The notes under the pieces are model-generated. The model saw only the letters and a program-made list of their open reading frames with translations. It had not been told where the DNA came from and searched no databases. From Eustoma russellianum (lineage: Eukaryota; Streptophyta; Magnoliopsida; Gentianales; Gentianaceae), in assembly GCA_036186865.1 (NCBI GenBank), contig AP025074.1, positions 12,486,155 through 12,550,154 of the forward strand: a stretch of 64,000 nt of DNA, read 5' to 3'. Made by a program: the position numbers and the translations under genes. Numbering within the stretch: position 1 is the first letter of the stretch; the number at the start of each line of letters is the position of its first letter. Positions 1-11,587 of this stretch are shown piece after piece.

Positions 1-1254
1 GTCTTCATGCGGCACTTACCAGTATGCTGTTTTTGGCACCTCTGACACTTAGGAGTAGCTGCTACCAGTGAACGCCATTACTGCCGAAGCTGCAACTGAG
101 GCTTAAAGGGTAATTGCTGCTGAGATCGTTCACCGACCCTTCGTTGATATTTGGCCTGCTGTCCAGCTGATCATTAAGATTCTCCTGAAGCCTTTTGTCG
201 CTGACTGTCTGGTTTTGCCACAATAGGACACGCTCCACTCGTCAGCAAGCACTCAATAACTCCTCAAATTTTCTTGGATTTACATCCACAATCCAAGTCC
301 AGATCCAAGAATTTAGGCTGCACTTGAGCTTTCACATCTTGAGCCTCTTGTCAGTCATCGTCGAGAGAACATATTGACTCAGGGTGGTGAATCGATTAGT
401 GTACTCAGAAATCGTAGCACTAGGCTCCTCTTTCAGTGACTCGAACTCTCTAATCTTCTGAATGATCACTGACGGAGGAATGTAAGACTTGCAAAACTCA
501 TCCATGCAACAAGTCGGGGCAGTGACTGGATGTTAGTTTTTCACCACTGTTTGGCTTCCCTAATCAATAATTTCTGAGCATCCTGCGCCTTCATCTCATC
601 AGGTATCTGTATCAATTCGAATCCGCTCTCAATTTTGTCTAACCATTTCTCGGCCTTGTCCAAATCTAGTTCTCTGTCAAAGCTCGAAACTCGAGCTCCC
701 TTAAGCTCCCCGAAAAAGAAACCACTGCTCATCTGAGATTGTGGTAGTGAGAGTGGTGGTGCAGCCTGTGGAGTCTCGATAGCCTAACCAAGGTATGTCA
801 GTGCATCGAGAAATTCCTGCATAACGTTTCCTGAAGCCTATAACACTGGGGATGGAACATGCTCCTGTGACGGTGGTACCGGCTCTACAGCATGTGGTAC
901 CTGTTGTGGAAAAGGTAGGTGGGCGTGTCTATTTGATTACGGTTCTTGTTCAGATTGCTATACCATCCTATCGTAAGAAGGTATTATCAATATAACTGTT
1001 ATAAGACATAATTTAAATTTAGTTCAAGTGATTCCTTTAGGTTCCAAAAATTAGGGTTTGAAATAAACACTTTATAAATTATGTAAAGTGATAAGTTTTA
1101 TCCGCCTATTCCTAAACCATTCTATTGATCTTAATCTAAGGTTGTCACTCTCGTTTTATGATCATAACTTAAGTTCTAAGATCATGACTTATATTCTAAG
1201 TTGTTTACTTACCTGTTTCTGCTGTGGATCTAGAGCCTTCCCTCTAATATCACC
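1..1254 (-). pseudogene. Ty3/gypsy gag, decayed 3' part of an element cut by the window edge
   Basis: Read on the minus strand, 541-732 is an open stretch with the gypsy gag motif AEKWLDKIESGFELIQIPDE. The frame continues leftward past 541 into WWKTNS and then capsid-like sequence, with several stops and shifts. Near 10-50 a C-x2-C-x3-H-x2-C-like cluster (KCQRCQKQHTGKC) looks like the gag zinc knuckle. The segment between gag and the LTR at 1255 is non-coding. A strongly diverged tRNA-Met type primer site may lie at about 1236-1252. Pol would lie outside the window to the left. The LTR start resembles that of the intact element at 14877-25036, so this is a related but older copy. Gag would form the virus-like particle, but this copy is not functional. 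Confidence 0.75.
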
Positions 1255-2195
1255 TGTAGCGTCCCGTCCGAAACTAGGGTTTTGGCCTGGTGCACCGACC
1301 GTACTCTACTACGAGAAGTACAAGGTATCGATACATACACGTGCATGTCGACATGAAACATGAATTGAAATAGCAAAAGCGACATAAAGGTAAATTTACG
1401 ACATGCAATAACGTATAAATCGTCATAAATAATACAAATCCAAAATATCTGATGTCCCAAATGATACAAATACAAAATAAGCATCGGTCTCAAAAGCTAA
1501 GTCCTGTCATACGTCTCTCTCAGGATAGTCTATGTGAAGCTCGTCATCTACGTACCCAATCTCGGAAACCCAATTCTCTGCAAGTGATTTAAGGTATGTG
1601 TGAGCGATAAAATAATCGTTCAGCAAGTAGTCCTACTAGATACGTCATGTGGATCATTCATGGGGGAGATGGGGTAACAAAGTAATGATATACGTAATAA
1701 TGAACATAATAAAAAGTGTCTCCAACTTTAAGAAATAAAGTGCATAACGTAAGGGTAAATAAATAACAGGTAACACATATATCTCTACCGATAAATATTT
1801 GCATTGTCAAGTTCCTAGAGAACGCTACTATCTTGTATATCCACACTTAGAATTTCTATCGAGGTCTAAGATGTCATCATCCTTAATCTTATAATCTAAA
1901 TGCTCAAGTCCCTATACAAGTCATGTAAATGCAATACTATTATGATGCGATGTATTTAAAACAATGTTGTATACAAAAACTGTAATCATGTAACAGTATC
2001 CATTTTTCTGTAACATGTCAAAACATAACCTTTTCATAACATGACATTTTTCATATGATAACTGTGACATTGTACCTTGCATGCAAATTATATCATCATA
2101 GAAACTGCATAATCCCCTATATTGTATGCCCATGACATCAACCCATATGTGTTTTGATATCATGTGCGCTCTAATCATCGATAACATAATAGACT
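1255..2195 (-). mobile_element. 5' LTR of the left gypsy element (right end not defined) and flank
   Basis: The LTR begins at 1255 with TGTAGCGTCCCG, nearly the same as the LTR start at 14877 and 22494, and sits directly beside the gag side of the element. I could not find the other LTR end or a target-site duplication, so the boundary with flanking DNA somewhere before 2195 is unknown. The open frames here have no recognisable protein and look like chance. Confidence 0.5.
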
Positions 2196-2213
2196 CTGTA
2201 ATTTAAATATTCG

Positions 2214-2475
2214 ATACATACAATAAATTAAAATATGCTAACTGTAATTATTTTAATGATAATAAGATTTCATGCAAACAACTAATAACGGTTCGATAAT
2301 ATTAACTAAAAATATATGTTTGTACCTGATATATGTAATTTTTAAATAAAAAACTATATTTGTTTTTTTGCTGGAATAGGCTGAGTTCAAGGACGTTCGA
2401 ACTCGAACTTCAGATCGAATAGAATTTAAAAATATTGCTCGAACTCGAATTTGGAAAAAAAATAAAAATACTAGA
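2214..2475 (+). mobile_element. Short retroposon-like insertion with an A-rich end
   Basis: A 262-bp AT-rich insertion is flanked by a perfect 18-bp direct repeat CTGTAATTTAAATATTCG (2196-2213 and 2476-2493). Its right end is A-rich (GGAAAAAAAATAAAAATAC), as expected for a poly(A)-tailed retroposon on the plus strand. No tRNA-type box A is seen, so it is not the SINE family found elsewhere in the window. Family unknown. Confidence 0.5.
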
Positions 2476-2493
2476 CTGTAATTTAAATATTCG

Positions 2494-2833
2494 GATATGC
2501 GCGGATCGTTTGTATCCCTACTCTCAACATAATCTTAACGTTTAATATATCAAGATAATTATGAAAGCGGGTGGGGGGGGGGGGGGCATAGATAATGAAA
2601 AATAGCGGGGAAAAACAAGTGTAACAAAATAATAAATAAATCCATGTTATGGGCATTTATTTAGTAATATCTATTAAAGGAACATAGTATATTCAATGTA
2701 TATAACATCTGCATTTATTGAACTTCCAGCAGTTTGCTTCAGCTATCTATGATAAGTTCTTACAAGAACAGTTGTCAATTATATGTTACAAGTGTTTATA
2801 AAGCTATTTTTTAACTATTTATTGTACTTGTTT
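2494..2833. other. Non-coding AT-rich DNA with a G homopolymer
   Basis: I see no gene here. A G-rich run of about 17 bases lies at 2570-2586. The rest is unrecognised AT-rich sequence. Confidence 0.6.
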
Positions 2834-2851
2834 ACAAATAAATTGTCAATT

Positions 2852-3111
2852 GGAGCAAAAGGTCAAATTCCTCGCCCTAAGTTCCTCACCGCTTCAGTTC
2901 CAAGGAGCATTGTGAATGATGCAAATCAGGAGTCCATGGTCTCCTAGTTTGGGTGATAACTTACGCAATGACTCACACAAGGTGCCCCTGCAAATCAGGC
3001 TTTCGGCCTAGCAATAGTGAAACACTCACGCGGTGCGTGTCTCTAAAATCGAATTCTTGACCTCTTAGAATAAATTCCAATCCGAATACCAACTATACTA
3101 TGCCCTGCATC
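2852..3111 (-). mobile_element. tRNA-derived SINE, copy A
   Basis: A 260-bp insertion is flanked by a perfect 18-bp target duplication, acaaataaattgtcaatt, at 2834-2851 and 3112-3129. Read on the minus strand it starts with a tRNA-like head: a box A match (TAGTATAGTTGG) near the right end and a degenerate box B about 45 bases further in. The tail towards 2852 holds the block shared with the other copies (ATGNAAATCAGGAG, ATTCCTCGCC on the plus strand). RNA polymerase III transcription from these internal boxes is the family norm. The copy is diverged and carries no ORF. Confidence 0.8.
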
Positions 3112-3129
3112 ACAAATAAATTGTCAATT

Positions 3130-5376
3130 ACTTGTTATAGTTGCTTATAAAACCGTTATCTGTATGGTGTGACTGTTTAAAGAGTTGTTTTACAAAACCC
3201 TTAGCTGTATGGTGTAACTCTTTAGAGAGTTGTTTTATATCTACCGGCTGTTTCTGTTTACAAAACAAGTTGTCAGTCACAGGATTAATTGCTTAAGTTG
3301 TTCGCAAGCTAATTTATCCAAAGGACTAAACCCTTGTAATAAAGAAGAACCTTTCATTTATTCTACAACGTTTTCTAGGAGCCACTTTTACATGGATATC
3401 TAAATTTGAATATTAACATAAGAAAAAAAATAAAGATCTGATGATGATGTGTCACCCTTTATTTTATAGAGATCTAAGTCTTATTACTCGAGAAACATAA
3501 ACAAAGCGAGAGCTTTCATTTTTTATGTTCTTAACCAATTTTATACATAAATTCATCAATTTGTGAGCACAAAAAAAAACTAGTTTAAAATAAAAAAAAA
3601 CATATATTTAAAATAGTTGAGTAAATTATTCAATTTAACTATGTGAACTATAGCTGTCACATTTAACCGTGGAATTTTATAAAATGTAGGCATGTTTTTT
3701 CGAATGACGGAAATGCATCGCCTGTGTTTGTTTGATGTGAATGGAAATGGTTCCATGAATAGTAAACTCATATAATATAATCCTGCAAAACAGCAGATAT
3801 CATGTTTATTCCTCTCATTAATTTTGACACAAATGCTAAACTGTAAATATCACGTTCATTTCTCGATTTGGCACTAGCACGTCGACTAAACTATTAATAT
3901 TACTTTCATTTTTCCATTTGATTCTTGGTGTATGATTATAAAACAACTATAACTAGTTGTTTATAGTTGCTATCTAGTCAATATAATTTGAGATTATTTG
4001 TCTTATTTTCTATGATATCTTTTGTTATACTAAGTGAAACCCTGTCATTTAGGTTAGATCGGTAAAATTCAACACATATATGCTATGATAAAACTTAGTG
4101 AAACATAAAATAGAATAGAAGATAAGAACCAATATCATTTTCTCAATCAAATATAAAATAAATGTGATATCCTTATAATGACCATTCAGCGACTTCTTTG
4201 TGTTATTTTTTCCCCGAGGTAGTATTATCCTATCGGACCATTAAATACTCCTAAATACTCTTGCAATACCAAAAGTTCTTTATTTTTTTAGTGGAAGAGT
4301 CGGTAGACATTCATGTTTTCTAGATGAAACTCGTACTATTGTACAAAGATATCTTGTTACAGCTAGACGACAAATTACGAGATACGTTTCTAGTAGATGG
4401 AGGTCCAAATATAACACGGTTACTCCTTCCGAATTCCCGCTCCATTTGGTGATCTAAAATTAAAAGAATAAAACTACTTTGTAGCATCCATGTCGTAGCT
4501 CAGTTGGTTCAAAGGTAGTATATTGCACCCAAGGAATGCATGTTCATTTTTTGACCGTCGTACGTGGCAGTTTAGATCGTCTTTTGGGCTTGTTGCGAGA
4601 TGTACATAGTTCCTCCTATCTAGTGGGCTAAGAATACCTGATTTATATTTTCTACGCTGTTCCATTTGACTATAGCGAAGAAAGGCTTTCGGTTGGGGTC
4701 TCAATCTTTTGCATTCAGAAAACTGCTTAACATGTTTTGAACTATCAATCTTGAGAGTAGACATGTGAGATTTTATGTTGCTTCGAAAGTAAGTAAGAGC
4801 AACTGATGCCACAATAGTATGATGTCACATAGGGATCGATATGCCAGCAAAGGGGGTTGTAATCACTCATCACAAAGGATCCACATATGTTTAGATATTT
4901 GATTGGTTAAGAAACAACTAGTCATACTTGTTTTATTATATTTTAACATTTTTAAGGCAAGCATTAATAATGTATCGCAAGTTTAACAAGTGGAGCATCC
5001 CTGGGGCAACCTCTGTTTCAGCTCAATGTACTAGTTCTGTCATACTCTATTCTAGTTGTTTCTACTTTCGAGTTACCTTTCAAGAAGACTCAGCTACTGA
5101 TACAGATGTTGGCTACTTAAAGCTTTCTCTATCATACGTAATCCACTGGAAAGCTAGATGTTGGACGTGCAGATTTAGTAAATACTGAAGAAAATATCTT
5201 GTTATGAATGAACAAGATATCGAGAAATTGTCTATGCATAAAATCATACTTATTGATATGAGTTTTTTTCCAATCGGCTCCATATCATCTGAAAACTTTC
5301 CATGTGCAGTTAGCATAGCTAAATTTAAATAGAATGACTCGGTGTAAAGTTAAAAAATGTCATACTTTACCACGAG
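3130..5376. other. Intergenic AT-rich DNA
   Basis: No protein family, structural RNA or complete mobile element was recognised in this stretch. At about 4496-4520 there is a perfect tRNA box A match (TAGCTCAGTTGG) on the plus strand without a good box B, so it may be a SINE or tRNA remnant. The small open frames have no recognisable motifs and occur on both strands as in random AT-rich DNA. Confidence 0.55.
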
Positions 5377-5453
5377 ACCCAGCTGCCTAGTGAACCTATA
5401 TTGATTCTTGTAGGCCATGCAAGAATAAATAGAGGTTCGCCAGCTAGGTGGGC
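5377..5453. repeat. Imperfect inverted repeat, ~33-bp arms
   Basis: The sequence from about 5384 (CCCAGCTGCCTAGTGAACC) to TTGATTCTTG at 5410 pairs imperfectly with CAAGAATAAATAGAGG and onward at 5421-5452, around a loop of about 9 bases. It directly precedes the SINE cluster and contains the 17-bp block that recurs as the SINE flank. Confidence 0.55.
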
Positions 5454-5470
5454 CTCTATTAATTCTTGGA

Positions 5471-5733
5471 TGCAAAAGGATATACCATGATCCCGAGGGT
5501 TCCCCACCGTCCTAGTCTCAAGGAGCTTTATCGAGGATGTAAATCAGGTTGCTCAACAACCTCCTAGATGAGAGGTCTCGGGTTTGGTGCTGACAAGGTG
5601 TCTAAGTGCAAACTTGCTTTGATATAAGGAGCTGATGGCAGGATCTAAACACGCATACTGCAACTGCTAAGATTTGAAGCAACAATCTTAGATGCAATAT
5701 ATCACCAGAATACCAACTCACCTATGTCCTGCC
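5471..5733 (-). mobile_element. tRNA-derived SINE, copy B
   Basis: This matches copy A in order and spacing of shared blocks: the tail block with GGATGTAAATCAGG near 5537, a central block with GTGCTGACAAGGTGTC, and a tRNA-like head at the right end (CCAGAATACCAACTCACCTATG, box A on the minus strand). It is flanked by imperfect copies of the 17-bp block CCTCTATTGATGCTTCT at 5453 and 5736. Box B is degraded. Confidence 0.65.
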
Positions 5734-5751
5734 GGCCTCTATTGATGCTTC

Positions 5752-6039
5752 TGGAGCGAAAAGCCAAATCTGTGGCCCCAGGAACCTTCACTGCCCTAGC
5801 TCATGGAGCTGCATAGAAGATGTAGATCAAGAACTCAGCGGTCTCTTAAGTTGGTAAGGAGTTAACAAACAACCCACACAATGAACCCATTGCAAACCGA
5901 GCCTGTAACCTAGAACCTAACTGAATTGGATTCAGGCCTTTGGCTTTCAGCTCCAGATGGCAGCGTATCCTGGTTCGAACCTGCACCTTGCTGGAGCAAT
6001 ATCCCAACCCGAGTACAAACTAAGCTATGTCTTGGGGGC
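5752..6039 (-). mobile_element. tRNA-derived SINE, copy C
   Basis: A third copy of the family, oriented like copy B. On the minus strand a good box B is present (plus-strand reading GGTTCGAACC at about 5972) and box A lies in the reverse complement of CGAGTACAAACTAAGCTATG at the right end. The flanks are 17-bp near-identical blocks at 5736-5752 and 6041-6057 (two mismatches). Confidence 0.7.
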
Positions 6040-6059
6040 ATCTCTATTGATTCTTCTAG

Positions 6060-6345
6060 TTGAAAAGGGCCAAATTCCTTGCCACGTTGGCCCTCACTGT
6101 CCAAGTCCAATAGAGTTACGTGGAACATGTAAATCAAGAAATTATCCGTCTCCTAAATTGGTATAACGTGGCCATAAATCCATGCAGGGTGACCACTACA
6201 AACCAGGTCAGGAACCGTTTAACCCAATTGAGCCAGATACAATGGTCTATGCCATTATTGACTCAGATAACGTTATTGCATCCACGATATGTGTGACTTA
6301 GTTTGAACTTGCGATCTTCTATTTACAATGTCTCAATTCGATTAA
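6060..6345 (-). mobile_element. tRNA-derived SINE, copy D
   Basis: A fourth adjacent copy with the shared tail block (CAAATTCCTTGCC at 6071) and the central GTAAATCAAGAAATTATCC block. A degenerate box B lies near 6301-6316. The 5' (right) end is poorly defined and may run to about 6345. Confidence 0.55.
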
Positions 6346-6458
6346 CAAGTGGGCAATTTATTATTGGACATAAAAGTGGTGTTCTTAACTTGGGGTTGCG
6401 ATGCTGTTGTAGCCGCTCGGGTCGGGATCTCCTCACTCCCACTTTCCTCATCTCTTTT

Positions 6459-6563
6459 GTGACCACGCGACACATGGCAACAAGAGAGGGTGGTAAGGCT
6501 AGATGAGGGTCACCTGCATCTAGCCTCACCACCCTATCTTGCTGCCACGTGTCGTGCGGTCAC
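6459..6563. repeat. Fold-back inverted repeat upstream of the SOSEKI gene
   Basis: Arms of 47 bp (6459-6505 and 6517-6563) are complementary with six mismatches around an 11-bp spacer. The right arm contains the G-box core CACGTG in CCACGTGTC; the left arm has the variant CACATG at the matching place. The structure lies about 850 bp before the SOSEKI start codon, so it may be in the promoter or the 5' leader. It could be a fold-back element remnant, a hairpin RNA gene or a regulatory element. Confidence 0.75.
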
Positions 6564-7412
6564 GCGTTACCACACTCTCCTTGCGGTGAGGGGATCCTAT
6601 CCCTAGCCGCTCTCCCGTATCTCAACAGTTCTGCTCAGTGCTCACTGTCCCCATTCCCTTTCCTCTGTTGTCACATCTCCTTTCTCTCCAGGGCAAACTT
6701 TACCCTCTCACCCAAGTTCCATCCCCTTTGCACTTATTACGCGGCACCTACACCATTTTAATCTCCACGTTTCCCAATCCTCCAACAAAGGATCACCATT
6801 CTTTCATACTCCGGACCCCCTTACAGCCGACATTAATGGTGATGCTCTCTTTCTTAGCAAAGACTTAAATGGTGAATCTCTCACTTGCTAAATGGTTTGT
6901 TGCATTTGGTTTTTTCACGGGCATCTTGTTTCCTGCATATTGTGGTGATGACTGGAGTATTGTGGTCATCTGGGTGCTCAAAGTTCTTTTCTTTTTCAAA
7001 GAGTAAAAAGTGAGTGATTTGTTTCCACTTCTTTTTGCTTGTACAAAGCATCGTGTCACTATAATTGTCTTTTTCTGCCTTCGAGAGCAGATTCTAGCAA
7101 ATGAAAGACTATGACAACTAATTGGATTTTCTTTTCGGGTGATATCTGTGGTTGAAAACTTTGCAAATAAGATTTGAAGAAAAAGTGAAGAAACTGATGA
7201 CCTTTTTGGCCTTGAAGCCACTTTGCTTGGAGAAGAGATTTGAGGTTTCTTTATATGGAGGCATGAGAAGTGTACGAATGTAAAACAAAGTAGGTTTTCC
7301 TTTTCAAGTAATCTGAGCTTCTGTGTTTTCAAGATTTCAACAAGAGTGAAGACAGTCTGATATCTTGGGCTTAGAAGATATTTAGCTAGGAGAATTGAAC
7401 TGGGTTTCTAAG
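6564..7412 (+). promoter_or_regulatory. Presumed promoter and 5' leader of the SOSEKI gene
   Basis: This 850-bp stretch lies directly upstream of the SOSEKI start codon and contains no other gene that I can recognise. It is pyrimidine-rich on the plus strand at 6600-6790. No clear TATA box could be assigned, so the transcription start is unknown. Confidence 0.4.
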
Positions 7413-10400
7413 ATGGAATCCAAATCTACTATGAAGAAGTACAGTAATTACAAGCAAGCAGGCAGTGGTGGGTTAAGTCCGGAGAGAGCCAAAGTCTGGA
7501 CGGAGAAATCGCCCAAGTATCAGTATAACAGTAATCATCATCAGAGGATTCGGAATCAACAGCAGAATAATGGAGGAAAAGTGGCAGTAATTTACTATCT
7601 ATGTAGAAATCGGCAGCTGGAGCATCCTCATTTTATTGAAGTCCCCCTTTCTTCTCCTGATGGTCAGCTCTATCTTAGAGGTAAGAGCTGCCGTTAACCT
7701 CTTTTTTGTCTCCTTTATGCATAATGAGATTTTTATGCTAATTATGATATCCCTTTTTGTTATTCTTGTTGGATTGGGATTTTCCTGGAATGTTGCAGAT
7801 GTAATTGAGAGGCTTCATGTTTTGAGAGGCAGAGGCATGGCTTCCATGTACTCTTGGTCTTGCAAGAGGTCAGGATTTATGTATCTGTTTCTACTACTTC
7901 TACTTTTTCCGGATTGACTTTGATTCCGTCAAATGAGTTTTGAGGCTTTGTTGGAGTGCAGAAGCTATAAGAATGGGTTCGTGTGGCATGACTTATGTGA
8001 GGATGATGTAATTCTTCCTGCTCAAGGAAATGAATATGTTCTCAAAGGCTCAGAGATTTTTGAAGAGTCTAGTCCAGGTAAATGTGTTTTATGTTTTTAG
8101 TTTGCTGTCCTGTTTATGGGTCTCGCCTTTTTTCCTCTGATAGAAGAAAGTCAAATTTTGAAAAGAAAGAAGACGATGAGTGTTCTGTGGTCCTAAATGT
8201 TTATTTTTGTTAGGTCCTTGTGAAAAGTAGAAAATGAAAATGGGAAAATTGCTAAAAGAAAGTTTGCTTATTTGCTTGCTACAGTTTCTTTCTTCTTTGA
8301 TTCATGTGTAATCCGTTTTCATATTTGTTCACTTTGGAAGGCAGACTTCTCTGGGGTAGAGCTAAGGTTTAGCCCTAAGAATAATGTTTTTCCAATTCAG
8401 AAATTGAAGTTGGGTTTTGCATGAATTCTCTTGCTAGGATGTGGATCAGTGTGTTTTTATTTTCAGGCCGCTCTAGTCCAGCTGCAAACATCAGATTGCA
8501 GAATACGAAGTCATTACCAGAGCCTCCAACTTCTAGATGTCAAGATGATGCTTCATCTTCTTCTAGCCTGAACGATAGGACTACAAAAAATTCTCAAGAG
8601 GATGAGTTATATCCAACAGTCCAGCGTCCTGGTTCATCGGCCATATCCGCTGAATCTAGTGCTGAAAAGAATTCCTCCTGCAATGGTATCATGAGTTTGA
8701 CAGAGTATAAAGTTTACAAGAATGGTGGCCTGGCTGATGCTGCCACACAGACAGAAGAAAACGGTGAAAGAGTGGGGAGAACTCGAGAGACTTGTACGCG
8801 GGGTGTTGCTACTGATGATGTAACATTAGAGCATGAGAACAACACCCCTTGTGAGAACCAGATTTCTAAAGTGCAAGTCCATTCTGAAATCAGCCAGGTT
8901 TCAGTTTCACCACTTCCATCATCATCTGGTGCTAGGACCGATACCTTAGAATCTCTTATCCGAGCGGATGCTAGTAAGTTCAGTAGCTTTAGGATTCTTG
9001 AAGAGGACGAATTTCGTCCTTCTGTTTCAAAATTTAAACCTTCGAATATGCTATTGCAACTAATCTCCTGTGGGTCATTCTCTGTAAAAGATCGCAGCTT
9101 TAATCTCATCCCAACTTATAAACCTAGTTTTACGAGTTCAAGATTTCCCTCCCCATTCTTCTCCTCATCGTTTCTGTTGGGTGAGATTGATAGCCTGTCT
9201 GAGAACCCTAGCCTCATGGGTCTGAGGCTTGAAGACAAGGAATATTTCAGTGGAAGCTTGGTGGAGACAAATGTGCTGAAGGAAGAAGGAATTCCTACCT
9301 TAAAACGTTCTTCTTCGTATAATGCTGACAGGTTGGTCCAATTTTTTTGCTTCTCCTTGGCCACGTATGAGCATTATTGTACATCAGTACCTAGTAAATG
9401 AAGGCTGAAAACCTGGACTATACCTCTATTCTTTATATGAACTTGATTTAATCTGAGGAAATCCATTCCATGAGATCTTGTATAACATAATTCCTTTTTT
9501 TTTTGTTTTTTTGTTTTTTTTTGCAAGCATTTAGACCCTCTTATACATTGGCTGTTACTAATTAGTTCTTTGATTTTTATCGGGTTTCTTGGCACTGCAT
9601 CCATGACTTAGTATATGCAAACACTGGGATATGGTCATTGAAATTATTATCTTGGGCTTATATGAACTGAAGTTCAGTTCTCACAAGAGATTTTACATAT
9701 TAGGACTTCCTTTTTGTCGAGTCATCTGTTACTATTTTCTTATGCAAACTTCTACAATTTGCTGGCACATTATTTTCCTTGCATCAAAGATTTGGGGAGA
9801 TGAAATAACAATGTGATAACAAAAACAACAATATAAAGGAGGAAGGTTGTATTAGGCTGACAGCCAGTGTAAAACTTTATCCCCAAACATGATTATGGAT
9901 CAAACAAGAGGAAATGACAATGGCTTGACTAAAAAACACCTATAGAACCCATCACTGTGTAAATAAAAAGAACCTATCCTTAAGAAATGTCAACATACCT
10001 TTCTCATCGGTGATCCTTATGTCTCTGCTTTAAGCAGCAGTGGTTTTAATTTCCAGACAGTACATGATACTGCTAAAAATGCTACCACTTCTAGTGTCAT
10101 GGATAGATGGGTGGTTTATTTTCTGTTAAGCATAATGCTTTGGAAGTTCCACATACACATTCTTGCTGCTGGGATCTCAAATTTTAATAATCAACTTGGA
10201 ACCGAGTTCATCTCTCAGAATAGTGATGTTTGTCAGAAACAAGTTTACTTTACTGATATGCAATAGAAGCTAAGCAATGTGCTATATGGTTGTCATGCAT
10301 CTGTAACCTATTTAGTTGTCCTTTAAGATTCTAGCCTAAACAATTGGATAGGGAAAACTGGTTAATGTTGAATTCGTTTTGATAAAAGTCTGTCTTAGGT

Positions 10401-10754
10401 ATTCTTTTATGCATTCTTAGTTGAAGTGGTGAGTTTATTTCGTGGACCAGAACTGAGAAGCAAATGGACGTAGAAGGAGAGAGTGATGATAGGAGCACAC
10501 CACATTCCAAGTGCATTCCTCGATCAATCAAGACGTCACTGATTAAGCATCCAAGAAGTGAAACTATGAGATCTCCTCTCTCTGAGGGTCCTAGGATATC
10601 ATCTGAAAGAGTGGAAAGTTCTCGAATCACCACCGCCACGTCAAATTGTGGAAGCAAGAGACATGTGTGCTCTTTCTCAGGGAATAAACCGTCAGGGAGA
10701 CCAGACTCCTCCAAAGATGAGAAGGAAAACGTGATCAAGATTGAAGAAAGTTAA
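7413..10754 (+). CDS. SOK: SOSEKI (DUF966) polarity protein, five coding exons
   Basis: Coding exons read as 7413-7680, 7799-7868, 7962-8077, 8467-9331 and 10451-10754; every junction is GT-AG and the phases add to 540 residues. The N-terminal part carries the DIX-like domain of SOSEKI proteins (VIYYLCRNRQLEHPHFIEV, then GRGMASMYSWSCKRSYKNGF, then VWHDLCEDDVILPAQGNEYV). Exon 4 holds the conserved family blocks LESLIRADASKFSSFRILEE and NMLLQLISCGSFSVKD. The start is the ATG before ESKSTMKKYSNYK; the same frame upstream has no better ATG. From family knowledge, SOSEKI proteins polymerise head-to-tail through the DIX-like domain and mark cell edges and corners in plant tissues. All exons are open, so the gene looks functional. 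Introns are 118, 93, 389 and 1,119 bp. The paralogue (SOK1-5) cannot be told by eye. Retroelements flank it on both sides. Confidence 0.93.
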
Positions 10755-11587
10755 GCTCTGTTTGGTCTCTATTACTGTTGACTGATTATTCTTTTGACAC
10801 AAGTGATTTAAAATCTGTGATTTGTTATCAACAGGCTTGCTTCAGGAGCTAGGGTTATAATACAATCAGAAGCATTCCCAGATGGTGACAGAAACTTACC
10901 TACAAAATCATGGTTATAATATGTAGAGTGATGTAGTATTTCATCCTTGTTGAGAGTAATCCATTGGGATTTTGGTGGAAAAGCAACATAAGTTAGTGAC
11001 TTGAAAGTTACAACGTTTGCAGGCGTAACTTCTTGAAACATTATACTCTTTATATACAAGCAATGCCTGCGTAGCAAAATACAAATCCGCGTGTTTGCAG
11101 TTTGTGTATGCTATGTTTATGTATATGATGTCTTGTTACCTGATCGTTCTTGGTGTTTAGGTAGGATGTTTTGCATTAGTTATTTTAGGCCAACAAAATG
11201 AATGGATAGCTAAAGTTTCACTTTTGCTGTGCTGATTGACTTTTGGAGAATCATCCTCTTGCACAAAATGTAGGATAAGACTGCATACATTAGATCGCAA
11301 AGCGATCCGATCTATCTCCGGACCTTGCACAAATGCGAGAGGCTAGTGCACCGGGACGTCTTTTTTATTTGTTTTTGGAGAATCAACCTTGTATAGCAGG
11401 GAGAGACCTTTTCTTTTCTTTTTATTTTTGGTTACAAAAGATTTTGTAGAAGGGTAGGTGACCTCATTCCATGGTTATGGTACCTGAGGGCTGAGGTGGA
11501 CTGCTGCTGATTACTATAAGATTCCAACTGGATTCTTTTCTTTTTATCACTAACTCAAAAAATCTTACTTTCTTTGGGGCTCAGGCT
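10755..11587. other. SOSEKI 3' UTR and intergenic DNA
   Basis: The first few hundred bases after the stop codon should contain the 3' UTR. No clear polyadenylation site was fixed and no further gene is seen. Confidence 0.5.

Noticed and set aside
4490..4560. tRNA gene on the plus strand (TAGCTCAGTTGG)
   Set aside because: Box A is perfect, but there is no matching box B, anticodon stem or acceptor pairing within 90 bases. At best it is a SINE or tRNA remnant.
4474..4812. 112-residue minus-strand open frame
   Set aside because: No recognisable motif, no splice or neighbour support; length is within chance in this DNA.
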